NCBI GenBank assembly: GCA_024645045.1
Contig: JAHEGO010000069.1
Coordinates: 57,698 to 121,697 of the forward strand
DNA from: Sphingobacteriaceae bacterium
GTDB lineage: Bacteria > Bacteroidota > Bacteroidia > Sphingobacteriales > Sphingobacteriaceae
DNA length: 64,000 nt
Reading direction: 5' to 3'
Below, one piece after another: positions 30,087 through 39,720 of this stretch. The notes under the pieces are model-generated. The model saw only the letters and a program-made list of their open reading frames with translations, did not search any database and was not told the origin of the DNA. Positions within the stretch are counted from its first letter, which is position 1. The number at the start of each line of letters is the position of its first letter. The position numbers were made by a program, and so were the translations under genes.

Positions 30087-31697
30087 CTAGTATTTATTCA
30101 GATGTTTTAAATGAATAACTTCCTCGGGTGTTAAGAATCTGCAGCGACCTCTAGATAAATCAAGTTTAGTTAAGCCTGCATAAATTACGCGGTCTAGTCG
30201 TACTATTGTATATCCTAAAGATTCAAAAATTCTTCTTACAATTCTATTTCTTCCAATGTGAATGCCAATGCCAATGTGCTTTTTAGACTTTCCTTCAACA
30301 TAAGATAGCTCGTCTACTTCTGCTTCACCATCTTCTAATTCTATCCCTTTTTTTATTTTGTCAAAGTCTGAAGGACTTAAGGATTTATCTAATTCCACTT
30401 CATATAATTTTTTGACTTTATTTCTTGGGTGAGAAAGCACGTCGGCTAATTCGCCATCATTGGTCATTAATAGCAAACCAGTTGTATTTCTGTCTAATCT
30501 TCCAACAGGATAAACGCGTTCATTTGTAGTGCTCTTTATCAACTCCATTACTGTTCTTCTTTCCATTGGATCGTCGAGGGTAGTAATGTAATCTTTTGGT
30601 TTATTAAGCAAGATATAAGTTAATTTTTGACGTTTTAAAACTTTTCCTTGGAAAGTGATTTTGTCAGAATCTTTAACTTTATAACCTAATTCTTTTACTA
30701 GTTCATCATTAACCATTACCGCACCGGATTCAATTAGTTCATCTGCTTTCCTTCGGGAGCAAATACCTGCATTGGCAATGTATTTATTTAATCGAATCAA
30801 GCCTTCATCTGCAAAAGTTTTCTCTTTCTTTTTAGGTGTAGTTGGGATGATTGCTTTTTTTAATGGTTTTCTTTCGTATGGTAATTCACCAACTTCGGAT
30901 TTTAATTTCCTTGGTTTTTTTATTGGTGCAGGAGTCAAGTCTTCGACCTCTTTCACGCGTTTGGCACGAGGAGCTCTTGGTTCGCGAGGTTGTTTAGCTT
31001 CTTCTTCCCAACCACTGAATTCTATTCTTTCATAAATTTCTGTAGGGCTATCAATTGATGCTGCTCTCTCCGCTCTTTTTTGGTCGTAACTATTTTCTTT
31101 AGGAAGCGCTGTTTTTACAATCGATCTTCTTTCAGTGTTACCTACCGTTCTGCTAATTCTTTCGGAATTACGATCGTCGGTTTTTGGTTTACGTGATTTA
31201 TATTCTTTATTGTCTATGCGTCCTTTTTTCTCAACTGGGCTAGCATTTCTGCGCTCAAATGAATTTGGAGACTTCGTGCTTTTCTTAAATTCAGCAGATT
31301 TGTCTTCGTTATAAGTTCTTCTTGTATTTGGTTCAAACTCTTCTTTAGCATTGAATCTTCTGTTTGGTCGATCTTCGCTATTGCGAGTTGCGCCGTCTTT
31401 TGCATTAAATCTTCTATTTGGACGGTCCTCGCTATTACGAGGCGAATCGGCTTTAGGAGAAAACCTTTTATTTGGACGGTCTTCGCTATTGCGAGTAGGG
31501 GCTGGTGTTCTCTTAAATTTGTCGAAATTTCCGTCTGACTTAGCGCTGGTATTTTCGCTATAATCGGAGGTAGAACGAACTTTAAAAGGCTTGCCTGCAC
31601 GTTCGTTTTTTTTAGGTCCTGAATTAACATCTTTGCTAATTCTAGGTTTTCTAGGTTTTTTATCGTCCTCGCGACGAGATGGGTTTGATTTATTCAT
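30087..31697 (-). CDS. RluB/RsuA-family pseudouridine synthase with about 290-aa charged, low-complexity N-terminal extension
   Basis: S4 domain LNKYIANAGICSRRKADELIESG; catalytic VGRLDRNTTGLLLMTNDG; ATG at 31697 preferred over TTG at 31703. Confidence 0.92.
   Translation of the reverse strand: MNKSNPSRREDDKKPRKPRISKDVNSGPKKNERAGKPFKVRSTSDYSENTSAKSDGNFDKFKRTPAPTRNSEDRPNKRFSPKADSPRNSEDRPNRRFNAKDGATRNSEDRPNRRFNAKEEFEPNTRRTYNEDKSAEFKKSTKSPNSFERRNASPVEKKGRIDNKEYKSRKPKTDDRNSERISRTVGNTERRSIVKTALPKENSYDQKRAERAASIDSPTEIYERIEFSGWEEEAKQPREPRAPRAKRVKEVEDLTPAPIKKPRKLKSEVGELPYERKPLKKAIIPTTPKKKEKTFADEGLIRLNKYIANAGICSRRKADELIESGAVMVNDELVKELGYKVKDSDKITFQGKVLKRQKLTYILLNKPKDYITTLDDPMERRTVMELIKSTTNERVYPVGRLDRNTTGLLLMTNDGELADVLSHPRNKVKKLYEVELDKSLSPSDFDKIKKGIELEDGEAEVDELSYVEGKSKKHIGIGIHIGRNRIVRRIFESLGYTIVRLDRVIYAGLTKLDLSRGRCRFLTPEEVIHLKHLNKY
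31338..31493 (-). repeat. Three tandem 54-bp (18-aa) repeats RNSEDRPN(K/R)RF(S/N)(P/A)K...
   Basis: Visible in translation residues 71-121 of the RluB-like protein. Confidence 0.85.
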
Positions 31698-31872
31698 ATG
31701 CAAAAATACATTGATTTAATGCTAAATCAGCAAAAAAATGTCAAAAAGTAGCATTTTTAATCATTTTTTTGAAATAGCATGATTCGCTTATTATGAACAC
31801 TTTAGCTGTGATTTAATGCTAGTTGATTGCAATAAATTTCATAAATAGCTCTTTATTAAGCAAATGAATGTT

Positions 31873-31880
31873 TATCTTTG
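31873..31880 (+). promoter_or_regulatory. -7 promoter element TATCTTTG
   Basis: TAnnTTTG match upstream of lytic transglycosylase. Confidence 0.5.
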
Positions 31881-31946
31881 ATATTAGCATTAAAAATAAG
31901 TGGGAGGATTCCGCACAAATTGTTCGGTTGAAAAGGAGGATTTTTT

Positions 31947-32723
31947 ATGAAATTTACAGTTAATACATACAAGTTTTTATTCAGTTTCACGCTGATCATG
32001 TTGGCAACTTTGATCCAGCAGCTTTTTGTTTTTGCTACTCAAATTGATGAAGATCAATTTAAGCAAGACTTCCAAGAGAAGTATAAAACATATGCTTTTA
32101 ATATTCCTGGAGATTTAAATTTTGCTGGAGAGAATGTGCCTTTGGATAATTTCAACGTTTATCAAAAAATGGATCGTGCATTATTGGCTAATTCTTATTG
32201 GAGAACACAAAGTAACGAAATGCACCAAAGGGCAAGCAGGTGGTTTCCGCTTATTGAAAGTATCTTGGCTAAACACAACATTCCATCTGATTTTAAATAC
32301 CTACCAGCAATCGAATCTGGTTTTTTAAACGCTACCTCTCCTTCAGGTGCCGTTGGCTTTTGGCAATTGATGGACAAAACGGCTGTGGAATATGGTTTGT
32401 CAGTTAATGATGAAATTGATGAGCGTAACCACATCGAAAAGTCAACAAAAGCAGCTTGCAAATATTTAAAGAAATTAAAAAGAGAACTGGGTTCGTGGAC
32501 ATTAGTGGCTTTAGCTTATAATATGGGTGTAAATGCTACCAAAGATCAAATTGCACATCAACAAACACGTAATTATTACGACCTTAAATTAAACCGCGAG
32601 GCGGCTAGGTATGTATACCGTTTGTTAGCAATGAAAGAAGTTATTGAACATCCAGAAAACTACGGATATCGAATTTCTAAAAATTCAACCTACGCAACAA
32701 ACAACGCGCTCGCATTGAAATAA
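31947..32723 (+). CDS. Lytic transglycosylase (MltD-like SLT domain)
   Basis: LAKHNIPSDFKYLPAIESGFLNATSPSGAVGFWQLMDKTAVEYGL; ALAYNMG. Confidence 0.9.
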   Translation: MKFTVNTYKFLFSFTLIMLATLIQQLFVFATQIDEDQFKQDFQEKYKTYAFNIPGDLNFAGENVPLDNFNVYQKMDRALLANSYWRTQSNEMHQRASRWFPLIESILAKHNIPSDFKYLPAIESGFLNATSPSGAVGFWQLMDKTAVEYGLSVNDEIDERNHIEKSTKAACKYLKKLKRELGSWTLVALAYNMGVNATKDQIAHQQTRNYYDLKLNREAARYVYRLLAMKEVIEHPENYGYRISKNSTYATNNALALK

Positions 32724-32833
32724 GTTGCTAATTTTCATTTTTTCTTGCAAACAAATCACATTTATTTTCGCTTATAGTTATAGACATTTGATATAGGTCA
32801 AGCGCTGCTTTATCGGTATTTTTGTTTAGTTTT

Positions 32834-35683
32834 ATGGCCAAATCTATGAAGAAGAAGCAAAGCGAGACGACCGGTATTCAAGCCGTTGAAGTATATGGAG
32901 CTCGTGTACATAATTTAAAAAACATTGACATTAAATTTCCAAGAAACCAGTTGGTCGTGATCACTGGTTTGAGCGGAAGTGGAAAGTCTTCATTGGCCTT
33001 TGATACCATTTATGCTGAAGGTCAAAGAAGGTATATGGAAACATTCAGCGCTTATTCACGCCAGTTTTTAGGTGGATTAGAAAGGCCTGATGTAGATAAA
33101 ATAGAAGGCTTAAGTCCAGTAATTGCCATAGAGCAAAAAACAACCAGCAAAAATCCAAGATCAACAGTTGGTACCATTACCGAAATTTACGATTTCCTTC
33201 GTCTGTTATATGCAAGAGTAGCAGATGCCTATTCTTATCATACGGGAGAACCGATGATAAAAATGACAGAAGAACAAATCATTGATACCATAATTACCAA
33301 CTATGCTGAAAAAACAGTCACAATTCTTGCGCCAATTGTAAAAGGGCGAAAAGGGCATTATAGGGAGTTGTTCGAACAAGTGCGCAAGCAAGGCTTTGCT
33401 AAGGTTCGTGTTGACAATGAGATTTTAGAATTAGTCCCTAAAATGCAAGTGGATCGTTATAAAATTCACGACATTGAAATTGTCATTGATCGAATTGTAA
33501 TTCGTGCAGACGATCGTCAAAGAATTGCTGAAGCAATTAAGGCAGCAATGAAACAAGCAAAAGGAATAATTAAGGTTTTAGATAATGCTACTAATGACGT
33601 GAGTCATTTTAGTAAATTCCTAATGTGTCCAACTACAGGTTTGTCTTATGATGAACCACAGCCCAACTCTTTTTCGTTTAACTCACCATATGGCGCTTGC
33701 GAGAATTGTGATGGATTAGGTTATGTGTTTGAAGTAGATGAAAAACTCTTAATGCCAGACAGGAAAGTGAGCATTGCCAATGGAGGAATCGTTGCAATTG
33801 GCGAATACAGAGATGTCTGGACTTTTCAAGTGCTCAAGGCGGTAGTAAAAAAGTTTGGATTTACCTTGCAAACGCCAATTGAAAAACTATCAAAAGAAAC
33901 AATCAATGCAGTATTGTATGGTTTGGAAGAACCTGTTGCGGTTGTGGTGCCATATTCTTCAACTGTTACCAATTTCAACATCACTTTTCAAGGGGTGGTT
34001 AAAATGATTGACCAACAAAATGAAAAGCGTTCAGATGATATTGATAATAATTTAGATGAGTTTGTTCAAAAAGTGCCATGCCCTGTGTGTGATGCTGCAC
34101 GATTGAAAAAAGAATCTTTGCATTTTAAAGTTGATCAAAAAAATATCTATGAATTGGCCAGCATGGATTTAGCCAAACTGGCAAATTGGTTTGAAGGAAT
34201 AGAAAAAAGATTATCTGTTAGGCAAAATACAATCGCAGTAGAGATCATTAAAGAAATAAAAGCAAGAATTGGATTTTTAAATGATGTTGGCTTAAGTTAT
34301 TTGAATTTAGATAGGGTTACCAAATCACTTTCAGGTGGAGAAGCGCAACGTATTCGATTGGCTACGCAGATTGGTTCACAGCTTGTCAATGTATTGTATA
34401 TTTTAGATGAGCCTTCTATTGGATTGCATCAACGCGACAATGAAAAATTAATTTTAGCACTGAAGAATTTAAGAGACATAGGAAATTCAATTCTAGTAGT
34501 AGAGCACGATAAAGACATGATCTTAGAAGCGGATCATGTAATAGATATGGGCCCTGCAGCTGGTATTCACGGTGGTGAAGTTGTGGCACAGGGAACGCCA
34601 AAAGAACTTGCGAAAGCAAATACCTTAACGATGCAGTATATCAACGGAATAAAATCCATAGATATGCCATTAAATAGAAGAGCGGGCACTGGAAAAGAAA
34701 TTAAAATTCAAAAAGCAAGTGGAAACAATTTAAAGTCTATAGACTTAACAATTCCATTAGGAAAATTTGTTTGTATTACGGGAGTTTCTGGCAGTGGTAA
34801 ATCTACCTTGATCAATGAAACGCTTTACCCAATATTAAATCAATATGTTTATGGCTCTAAGAAAAAGCCATTACCCTTTCAAAAAGTTTCAGGTTTAGAA
34901 AACATAGACAAAGTTATTGAAATTGACCAAACACCTATAGGACGAACTCCTCGTTCGAATCCTGCAACATATACTGGTGTATTTTCAGATATCAGAAATT
35001 TATTTGTTCAATTGCCAGAAGCCAAAATCAGGGGATACAAACCTGGTCGTTTTTCATTTAATGTAAAAGGTGGTAGGTGTGAAACTTGCGAAGGCGCTGG
35101 CATGAAATTAATTGAAATGAATTTCTTGCCAGATGTGCAAGTAGCCTGCGAATCTTGTAATGGTAAACGATATAACAGGGAGACATTAGAAGTAAGATAC
35201 AAAGGTAAATCAATTGCTGATATTCTAAATATGAGCATTGAAGATGCGGTTCCGTTTTTCGAAAACATGCCTCATATTCTCCGTAAAATCAAAACAATTC
35301 AAGAAGTTGGTTTAGGTTACATTACCATTGGGCAATCGTCTGTAACCCTTTCTGGTGGTGAAGCGCAACGTGTAAAGTTAGCAACAGAGTTATCTAAAAA
35401 AGATACAGGAAACACTATATATATTTTAGATGAACCTACTACTGGTTTGCATTTCGAAGACATTCGCATTTTGTTAAATGTACTTCAAGAATTAGTGGAT
35501 AGGGGCAATACTGTAATTGTAATTGAACATAATTTAGATGTAATCAAAGTCGCAGATCACATCATCGATATGGGGCCAGAAGGTGGTGCTGCGGGCGGTG
35601 AAATTATATTTACTGGTACACCCGAAGAACTCATTAAAAACAAGAAAAGCTTTACTGGAATTTTCTTAAAAAAAGAAATGTAA
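32834..35683 (+). CDS. uvrA: Excinuclease ABC subunit A
   Basis: ITGLSGSGKSSLAFDTIYAEGQRRYMET; zinc-finger CENCDGLG, CETCEGAG, CESCNGKR; LSGGEAQRIRLA. Confidence 0.98.
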   Translation: MAKSMKKKQSETTGIQAVEVYGARVHNLKNIDIKFPRNQLVVITGLSGSGKSSLAFDTIYAEGQRRYMETFSAYSRQFLGGLERPDVDKIEGLSPVIAIEQKTTSKNPRSTVGTITEIYDFLRLLYARVADAYSYHTGEPMIKMTEEQIIDTIITNYAEKTVTILAPIVKGRKGHYRELFEQVRKQGFAKVRVDNEILELVPKMQVDRYKIHDIEIVIDRIVIRADDRQRIAEAIKAAMKQAKGIIKVLDNATNDVSHFSKFLMCPTTGLSYDEPQPNSFSFNSPYGACENCDGLGYVFEVDEKLLMPDRKVSIANGGIVAIGEYRDVWTFQVLKAVVKKFGFTLQTPIEKLSKETINAVLYGLEEPVAVVVPYSSTVTNFNITFQGVVKMIDQQNEKRSDDIDNNLDEFVQKVPCPVCDAARLKKESLHFKVDQKNIYELASMDLAKLANWFEGIEKRLSVRQNTIAVEIIKEIKARIGFLNDVGLSYLNLDRVTKSLSGGEAQRIRLATQIGSQLVNVLYILDEPSIGLHQRDNEKLILALKNLRDIGNSILVVEHDKDMILEADHVIDMGPAAGIHGGEVVAQGTPKELAKANTLTMQYINGIKSIDMPLNRRAGTGKEIKIQKASGNNLKSIDLTIPLGKFVCITGVSGSGKSTLINETLYPILNQYVYGSKKKPLPFQKVSGLENIDKVIEIDQTPIGRTPRSNPATYTGVFSDIRNLFVQLPEAKIRGYKPGRFSFNVKGGRCETCEGAGMKLIEMNFLPDVQVACESCNGKRYNRETLEVRYKGKSIADILNMSIEDAVPFFENMPHILRKIKTIQEVGLGYITIGQSSVTLSGGEAQRVKLATELSKKDTGNTIYILDEPTTGLHFEDIRILLNVLQELVDRGNTVIVIEHNLDVIKVADHIIDMGPEGGAAGGEIIFTGTPEELIKNKKSFTGIFLKKEM

Positions 35684-35684
35684 A

Positions 35685-36617
35685 TTATTTGCTCATTAAG
35701 CAGAGTTGCGAAATATTAGGAATTTCACTACCATTTTTAGGCTCTAATGAAATTAGAAATACGCCAGCTTGTGTAGTTCCGTTCATTGGAAGCATCTGTT
35801 TGTTTTTATTAGTGGCTGAAAAGGTACCTAGGCTTTGTGTTTGGCCATTTGCAATACACCACAATTGATAGCAATGCATTTTATCTTCTAGCGGTAATAA
35901 AATTGGGTCTAATAAAATATTGTTTGTGTTTTTATTCCAATATACAACTGCTTTTGCATTTGGCGCAAACTTCATTCCAGACAAAGTAAATTTGATTACA
36001 TCTGGGTTTCTTATTGTGTCTAGCTGTTGATGCGTTGCTTTTAAATTAGAATCTATAGACATTAAAGCACTATTCGCTTTTGCAGCTACTTTCTTTGTTT
36101 CTTTTAATTCTTGTTTTAAGGAATCCCAATTGTTCCATAAATTAAACGCAGCAACCGCTAATAAGATTGGCAATATTAATACCAGAAATATTCCATAGCC
36201 AATGCGTTTCTTTTGATTTTTTGAAGAATTTGTTAACGCCTCATTATTTAAGATAGTTGCTTGTATTGGCGAATTATTTTCAGTCTTAATTTCAATATTG
36301 GGCTCAACCTTAACCTCTGCAAGTGTTTCAAAGTTTGTAGCAATTGGTTTCGAAGGAATCGCTTTTTCTGTAATAGGTGAATTGAAATTCGTATTAATTT
36401 TAATGGATTGAATGATGGAAGCTTTTAATTGGTCATGTGGTCCTTCGAATATTTGGTCATTAAAATTCCAAATGGCCAACTCTATAGCTTGTATTTCTTT
36501 TTTTATAGCAGGAAATTGTGCAGCCATTCGCTCTACTTCTCTCATTTCAGATTCTGCCAAAGCCCCTGCGCAATAGCGTTCTAAAATTCCGGATGAAATA
36601 TAGCTATTGATGTCCAT
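35685..36617 (-). CDS. Anti-sigma factor (RskA-like domain)
   Basis: N-terminal zinc-less ASD-like region, one TM (GIFLVLILPILLAVAAF), C-terminal AKAVVYWNKNTNNILLDPILLPLEDKMHCYQLWCI. Confidence 0.85.
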   Translation of the reverse strand: MDINSYISSGILERYCAGALAESEMREVERMAAQFPAIKKEIQAIELAIWNFNDQIFEGPHDQLKASIIQSIKINTNFNSPITEKAIPSKPIATNFETLAEVKVEPNIEIKTENNSPIQATILNNEALTNSSKNQKKRIGYGIFLVLILPILLAVAAFNLWNNWDSLKQELKETKKVAAKANSALMSIDSNLKATHQQLDTIRNPDVIKFTLSGMKFAPNAKAVVYWNKNTNNILLDPILLPLEDKMHCYQLWCIANGQTQSLGTFSATNKNKQMLPMNGTTQAGVFLISLEPKNGSEIPNISQLCLMSK

Positions 36618-36618
36618 T

Positions 36619-37119
36619 TTATTTTAAGTTACGAAGTGCTAATATTGCTGCACGAAAATCAGTTTGTACAATTTGATAGTCTGTATTTAATTTCTCTGCA
36701 ATTGAAAGTAGCGAAAACCCAGAATAAAAAAACAACTCAATTAATTGTCTGTGTTGGCTACTCAGTTGGTCAATCAATTTTTTATTGGTTGATTTTGCTA
36801 ACGTGATTATTGGTTGTAAACTTAACTCTTTTGTTCTTTCTTTTTTGTGTTGTAAAGCAGTGTTTCTAGCTATTATACTTAACCAGCTAAAAAGAAATCC
36901 GTTGTTTGCATCGAATAAATAAAAAGAATTCCAACAATGAAAAAAAGTGAATTGAAGTATTTTTTCTGCTTCGTCTTCGTCGCCAATAATTTGAAAAATA
37001 ATATTATACAAAGCCTTTGCATAGGCGTCATATAAATGAGCTAATGCATTTACATCTTTTATCTTCAGAAGATAAATTAATTCTGCTTCAGAAATTGTCG
37101 GACTCGTATTTGTCTTCAA
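36619..37119 (-). CDS. ECF-type RNA polymerase sigma factor
   Basis: ALAHLYDAYAKALYNIIFQIIGDEDEAEKILQFTFFHCWNSF; sigma4-like region. Confidence 0.88.
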   Translation of the reverse strand: MKTNTSPTISEAELIYLLKIKDVNALAHLYDAYAKALYNIIFQIIGDEDEAEKILQFTFFHCWNSFYLFDANNGFLFSWLSIIARNTALQHKKERTKELSLQPIITLAKSTNKKLIDQLSSQHRQLIELFFYSGFSLLSIAEKLNTDYQIVQTDFRAAILALRNLK

Positions 37120-37120
37120 T

Positions 37121-37999
37121 TTAAAAATCGAATAAATGTTTTTCTGCGTGGTAAGAAGACCTCACCATCGGGCCACTTTCTACAACTCTAAATCCCATTT
37201 TCATTCCTGCTTCTTTGTATTTAGCAAATTGGTCTGGGTGTATATATGAAATAACTTCATGGTGTTTTTTTGTTGGTTGTAAATATTGACCTAGGGTTAA
37301 AATATGAACACCATTATTTACTAAGTCCTGCATAGATTCTAGTACTTCTTCTTCGGTTTCACCTAGCCCCAACATAATACCAGATTTAGTTCTTAAACCT
37401 GCAGCGCTAATGCGTTTAAGACATTCTAAGCTGCGGTCGTATTTTGCTTGTATGCGAACTTCTTTAGTTAATCTGCGAACTGTTTCTAAATTATGTGAAA
37501 CAACCTCAGGCTTTACCGCTAACACTTGTTCTAAATTCTCCCATATTCCTTTGAAATCGGGCAACAATGTTTCAAGAGTAGTTTCTGGAGATTTTTTTCT
37601 GATTGCTAAAATTGTTTCTGCCCAAATTCCAGCGCCACCATCTTTCAAATCATCTCTATCTACAGAAGTGATTACGCAATGCTTAACGCTCATCAAGGAA
37701 ACAGAACTTGCAACACGTTCTGGCTCTTCTAAATCTACTGCTAGGGGTCTGCCAGTTGCTACTGCGCAAAATGAGCAAGAGCGAGTACAAATATTCCCTA
37801 AAATCATGAAAGTTGCGGTACCCGCACCCCAGCATTCGCCCATATTAGGACAATTGCCACTCTCACAAATGGTGTGTAATTTATGTTTATCAACCAGTGA
37901 CCTAACTTGTGCATATTCTTTGCCAACAGGCAATTTTACACGCAGCCATTCTGGTTTTCTTACAGCAGGGGTTTCCGATAAAACAGGTAATTTGATCAT
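37121..37999 (-). CDS. lipA: Lipoyl synthase
   Basis: [23 protein letters not shown] radical SAM; start reset to [11 protein letters not shown]. Confidence 0.97.
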   Translation of the reverse strand: MIKLPVLSETPAVRKPEWLRVKLPVGKEYAQVRSLVDKHKLHTICESGNCPNMGECWGAGTATFMILGNICTRSCSFCAVATGRPLAVDLEEPERVASSVSLMSVKHCVITSVDRDDLKDGGAGIWAETILAIRKKSPETTLETLLPDFKGIWENLEQVLAVKPEVVSHNLETVRRLTKEVRIQAKYDRSLECLKRISAAGLRTKSGIMLGLGETEEEVLESMQDLVNNGVHILTLGQYLQPTKKHHEVISYIHPDQFAKYKEAGMKMGFRVVESGPMVRSSYHAEKHLFDF

Positions 38000-38009
38000 T
38001 GATACAAAA

Positions 38010-38762
38010 CTAATACTTTTTCCCAAAAAGGATACTAGCGTATAACGAGATAAATACAGATTTGTTGATGTCCGATGAAAAATTTGCCATAATTGGAACT
38101 TTTTTAGTGTAAAAGTCAACCACAGCTCCGGTTTCAAGTAGTACTATTTTTTCATCTTTACTACTCCAATCAAAAGTAAATCCAGACTTGATGTATCCAC
38201 CAATCATCATTGTGGTTTCGTTTAAACCTTTATTGAAACCTGAATACCCATAAATATTAGAAGGGTTATGTAAATCTTTGTTGAATTTTTCAGACACAAC
38301 GTCTAAGTAAAAAGGGTTTCCGTTATCTTTTAAAATTTCCAAGTAAATTGGCTTCAATAACCCTAAAGACGAACCTGCCATTACATTGAAAGAAATTTCC
38401 ACTCCGTCTTTTGCCGCTTTATCAAAAACTAAAAATTGTGTACCAACACCTATTCTCAAAGGGTAAAATGCATTTTGTTTGCCATATACATAAGACTTTG
38501 CATTGTCATAATATGGGTTTACTACTTTTACTTCTTTTGGATGTTTTAGTTTAACTAACTCTACTTCGAATTGAATTTTTTTGAAGTTATTGGTGATGAT
38601 AGCGTGTCTAAGAATGGCGCCAAATCCTCTATTGTTGATAGTTGCACCTCCGGACCATTCTTTGTGATAAACAAATTGGGTGGGTTCTTCTCCGATTTGT
38701 GCATGCGCAAAAGTTGCCACACAGCATAAGAGCAAAATCAGAAAACAGTTGAATTTGTTCAT
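38010..38762 (-). CDS. Conserved hypothetical secreted/outer-membrane beta-barrel-like protein
   Basis: Signal peptide [22 protein letters not shown]; alternating beta-strand pattern; ends [12 protein letters not shown]. Confidence 0.65.
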   Translation of the reverse strand: MNKFNCFLILLLCCVATFAHAQIGEEPTQFVYHKEWSGGATINNRGFGAILRHAIITNNFKKIQFEVELVKLKHPKEVKVVNPYYDNAKSYVYGKQNAFYPLRIGVGTQFLVFDKAAKDGVEISFNVMAGSSLGLLKPIYLEILKDNGNPFYLDVVSEKFNKDLHNPSNIYGYSGFNKGLNETTMMIGGYIKSGFTFDWSSKDEKIVLLETGAVVDFYTKKVPIMANFSSDINKSVFISLYASILFGKKY

Positions 38763-38818
38763 GAATTTAAAATATTAACATAAAAATAAGCATTTTTGAA
38801 TTAATTAAATGAAATAAT

Positions 38819-39232
38819 ATGGCAACAATTCAAACGGTTTATTTAGGAGAATTAAGAACTCAAGCTACACACCTTGATTCTCAAACAGTAATTTACACAG
38901 ACGCGCCAAAAGACAACCAAGGATTGGGTTCATGTTTTTCGCCAACCGATTTGCTTGCAACTTCATTGGGGAGTTGTATGTTTACCATCATGGCTATTGC
39001 AGGTAAAACACATGGTTTTGAACAGAAACTTATTGATTCGAAATTAGATATTACCAAAATAATGTCTAGCGACCCAAGAAGAGTTGGAGAAGTGAAAGTG
39101 GAGTTTTATTTTCCTAAAAATGTGGAATTTACTGACAAGGAAAAAGCAATCATTGCTAATGCAACTAAGACTTGCCCAGTAGCGTTGAGTTTACACCCAG
39201 AAACAGTAAAAACAGTTGTATTTAATTATTAA
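38819..39232 (+). CDS. OsmC family protein
   Basis: FSPTDLLATSLGSCMFTIMAIAGK; KTCPVALSLHPET. Confidence 0.9.
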   Translation: MATIQTVYLGELRTQATHLDSQTVIYTDAPKDNQGLGSCFSPTDLLATSLGSCMFTIMAIAGKTHGFEQKLIDSKLDITKIMSSDPRRVGEVKVEFYFPKNVEFTDKEKAIIANATKTCPVALSLHPETVKTVVFNY

Positions 39233-39548
39233 GTTCCGCTAAAACTCTAGCTGCTTCAATAGATTGGTGGCTTGCATGATAAGTGCATTGGCCATTTTTG
39301 ATTACCAATACTTGAGGAGATTCATGTGTAATTTGAAATTGCGTTGCAATCGCATTTGAGATGGAACGAAAGTTTAGTAAATCTAAATAGTAGACAGGAA
39401 AAACAGAATCGTTCCATTCTTGTTGAAACATTTTCCATGCCATGTTACTAACCGAACACCTGGTACTATGTTTGAATAACACAACAGGTTCGTTGCCATT
39501 GGCAATTGAAATTAATTGTGCTTCGTCGTTTAGGGGAATTAAATTCAT
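39222..39548 (-). CDS. ytxJ: YtxJ-type bacilliredoxin-like protein
   Basis: VVLFKHSTRCSVSNMAWKMFQQEW; track start 39641 overlaps another small ORF, so start set at MNLIPLNDEAQ. Confidence 0.75.
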   Translation of the reverse strand: MNLIPLNDEAQLISIANGNEPVVLFKHSTRCSVSNMAWKMFQQEWNDSVFPVYYLDLLNFRSISNAIATQFQITHESPQVLVIKNGQCTYHASHQSIEAARVLAELNN

Positions 39549-39549
39549 T

Positions 39550-39687
39550 TTATTTCCAAACGCCTCTACCTCTTCCTGAGTATTTATAATTATCTGCTCC
39601 ACCTGGGCAACCTTGACGGCTAGAACAAGCGCTAAATGCAATGGCTAAAAAGCCTAATACTAAAATTGATGCAAATACTTTTTTCAT
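39550..39687 (-). CDS. Small lipoprotein, 45 aa: MKKVFASILVLGFLAIAFSACSSRQGCPGGADNYKYSGRGRGVWK
   Basis: Hand-translated; signal peptide plus lipobox AFSAC; stop lies 1 nt before ytxJ ATG; absent from ORF track because of length. Confidence 0.75.
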   Translation of the reverse strand: MKKVFASILVLGFLAIAFSACSSRQGCPGGADNYKYSGRGRGVWK

Positions 39688-39720
39688 GTTGTTTATTGCT
39701 TATTAGACAAATGTAATTGT

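Noticed and set aside
31351-31563. Plus-strand ORF with LLFGRSSLLR repeats
   Set aside because: Antisense reading of the 54-bp repeats in the RluB-like gene; repeats keep the frame open by chance.
37410-38045. 211-aa plus-strand ORF antisense to lipA
   Set aside because: Mirror of the lipA coding strand with no family-like motifs.
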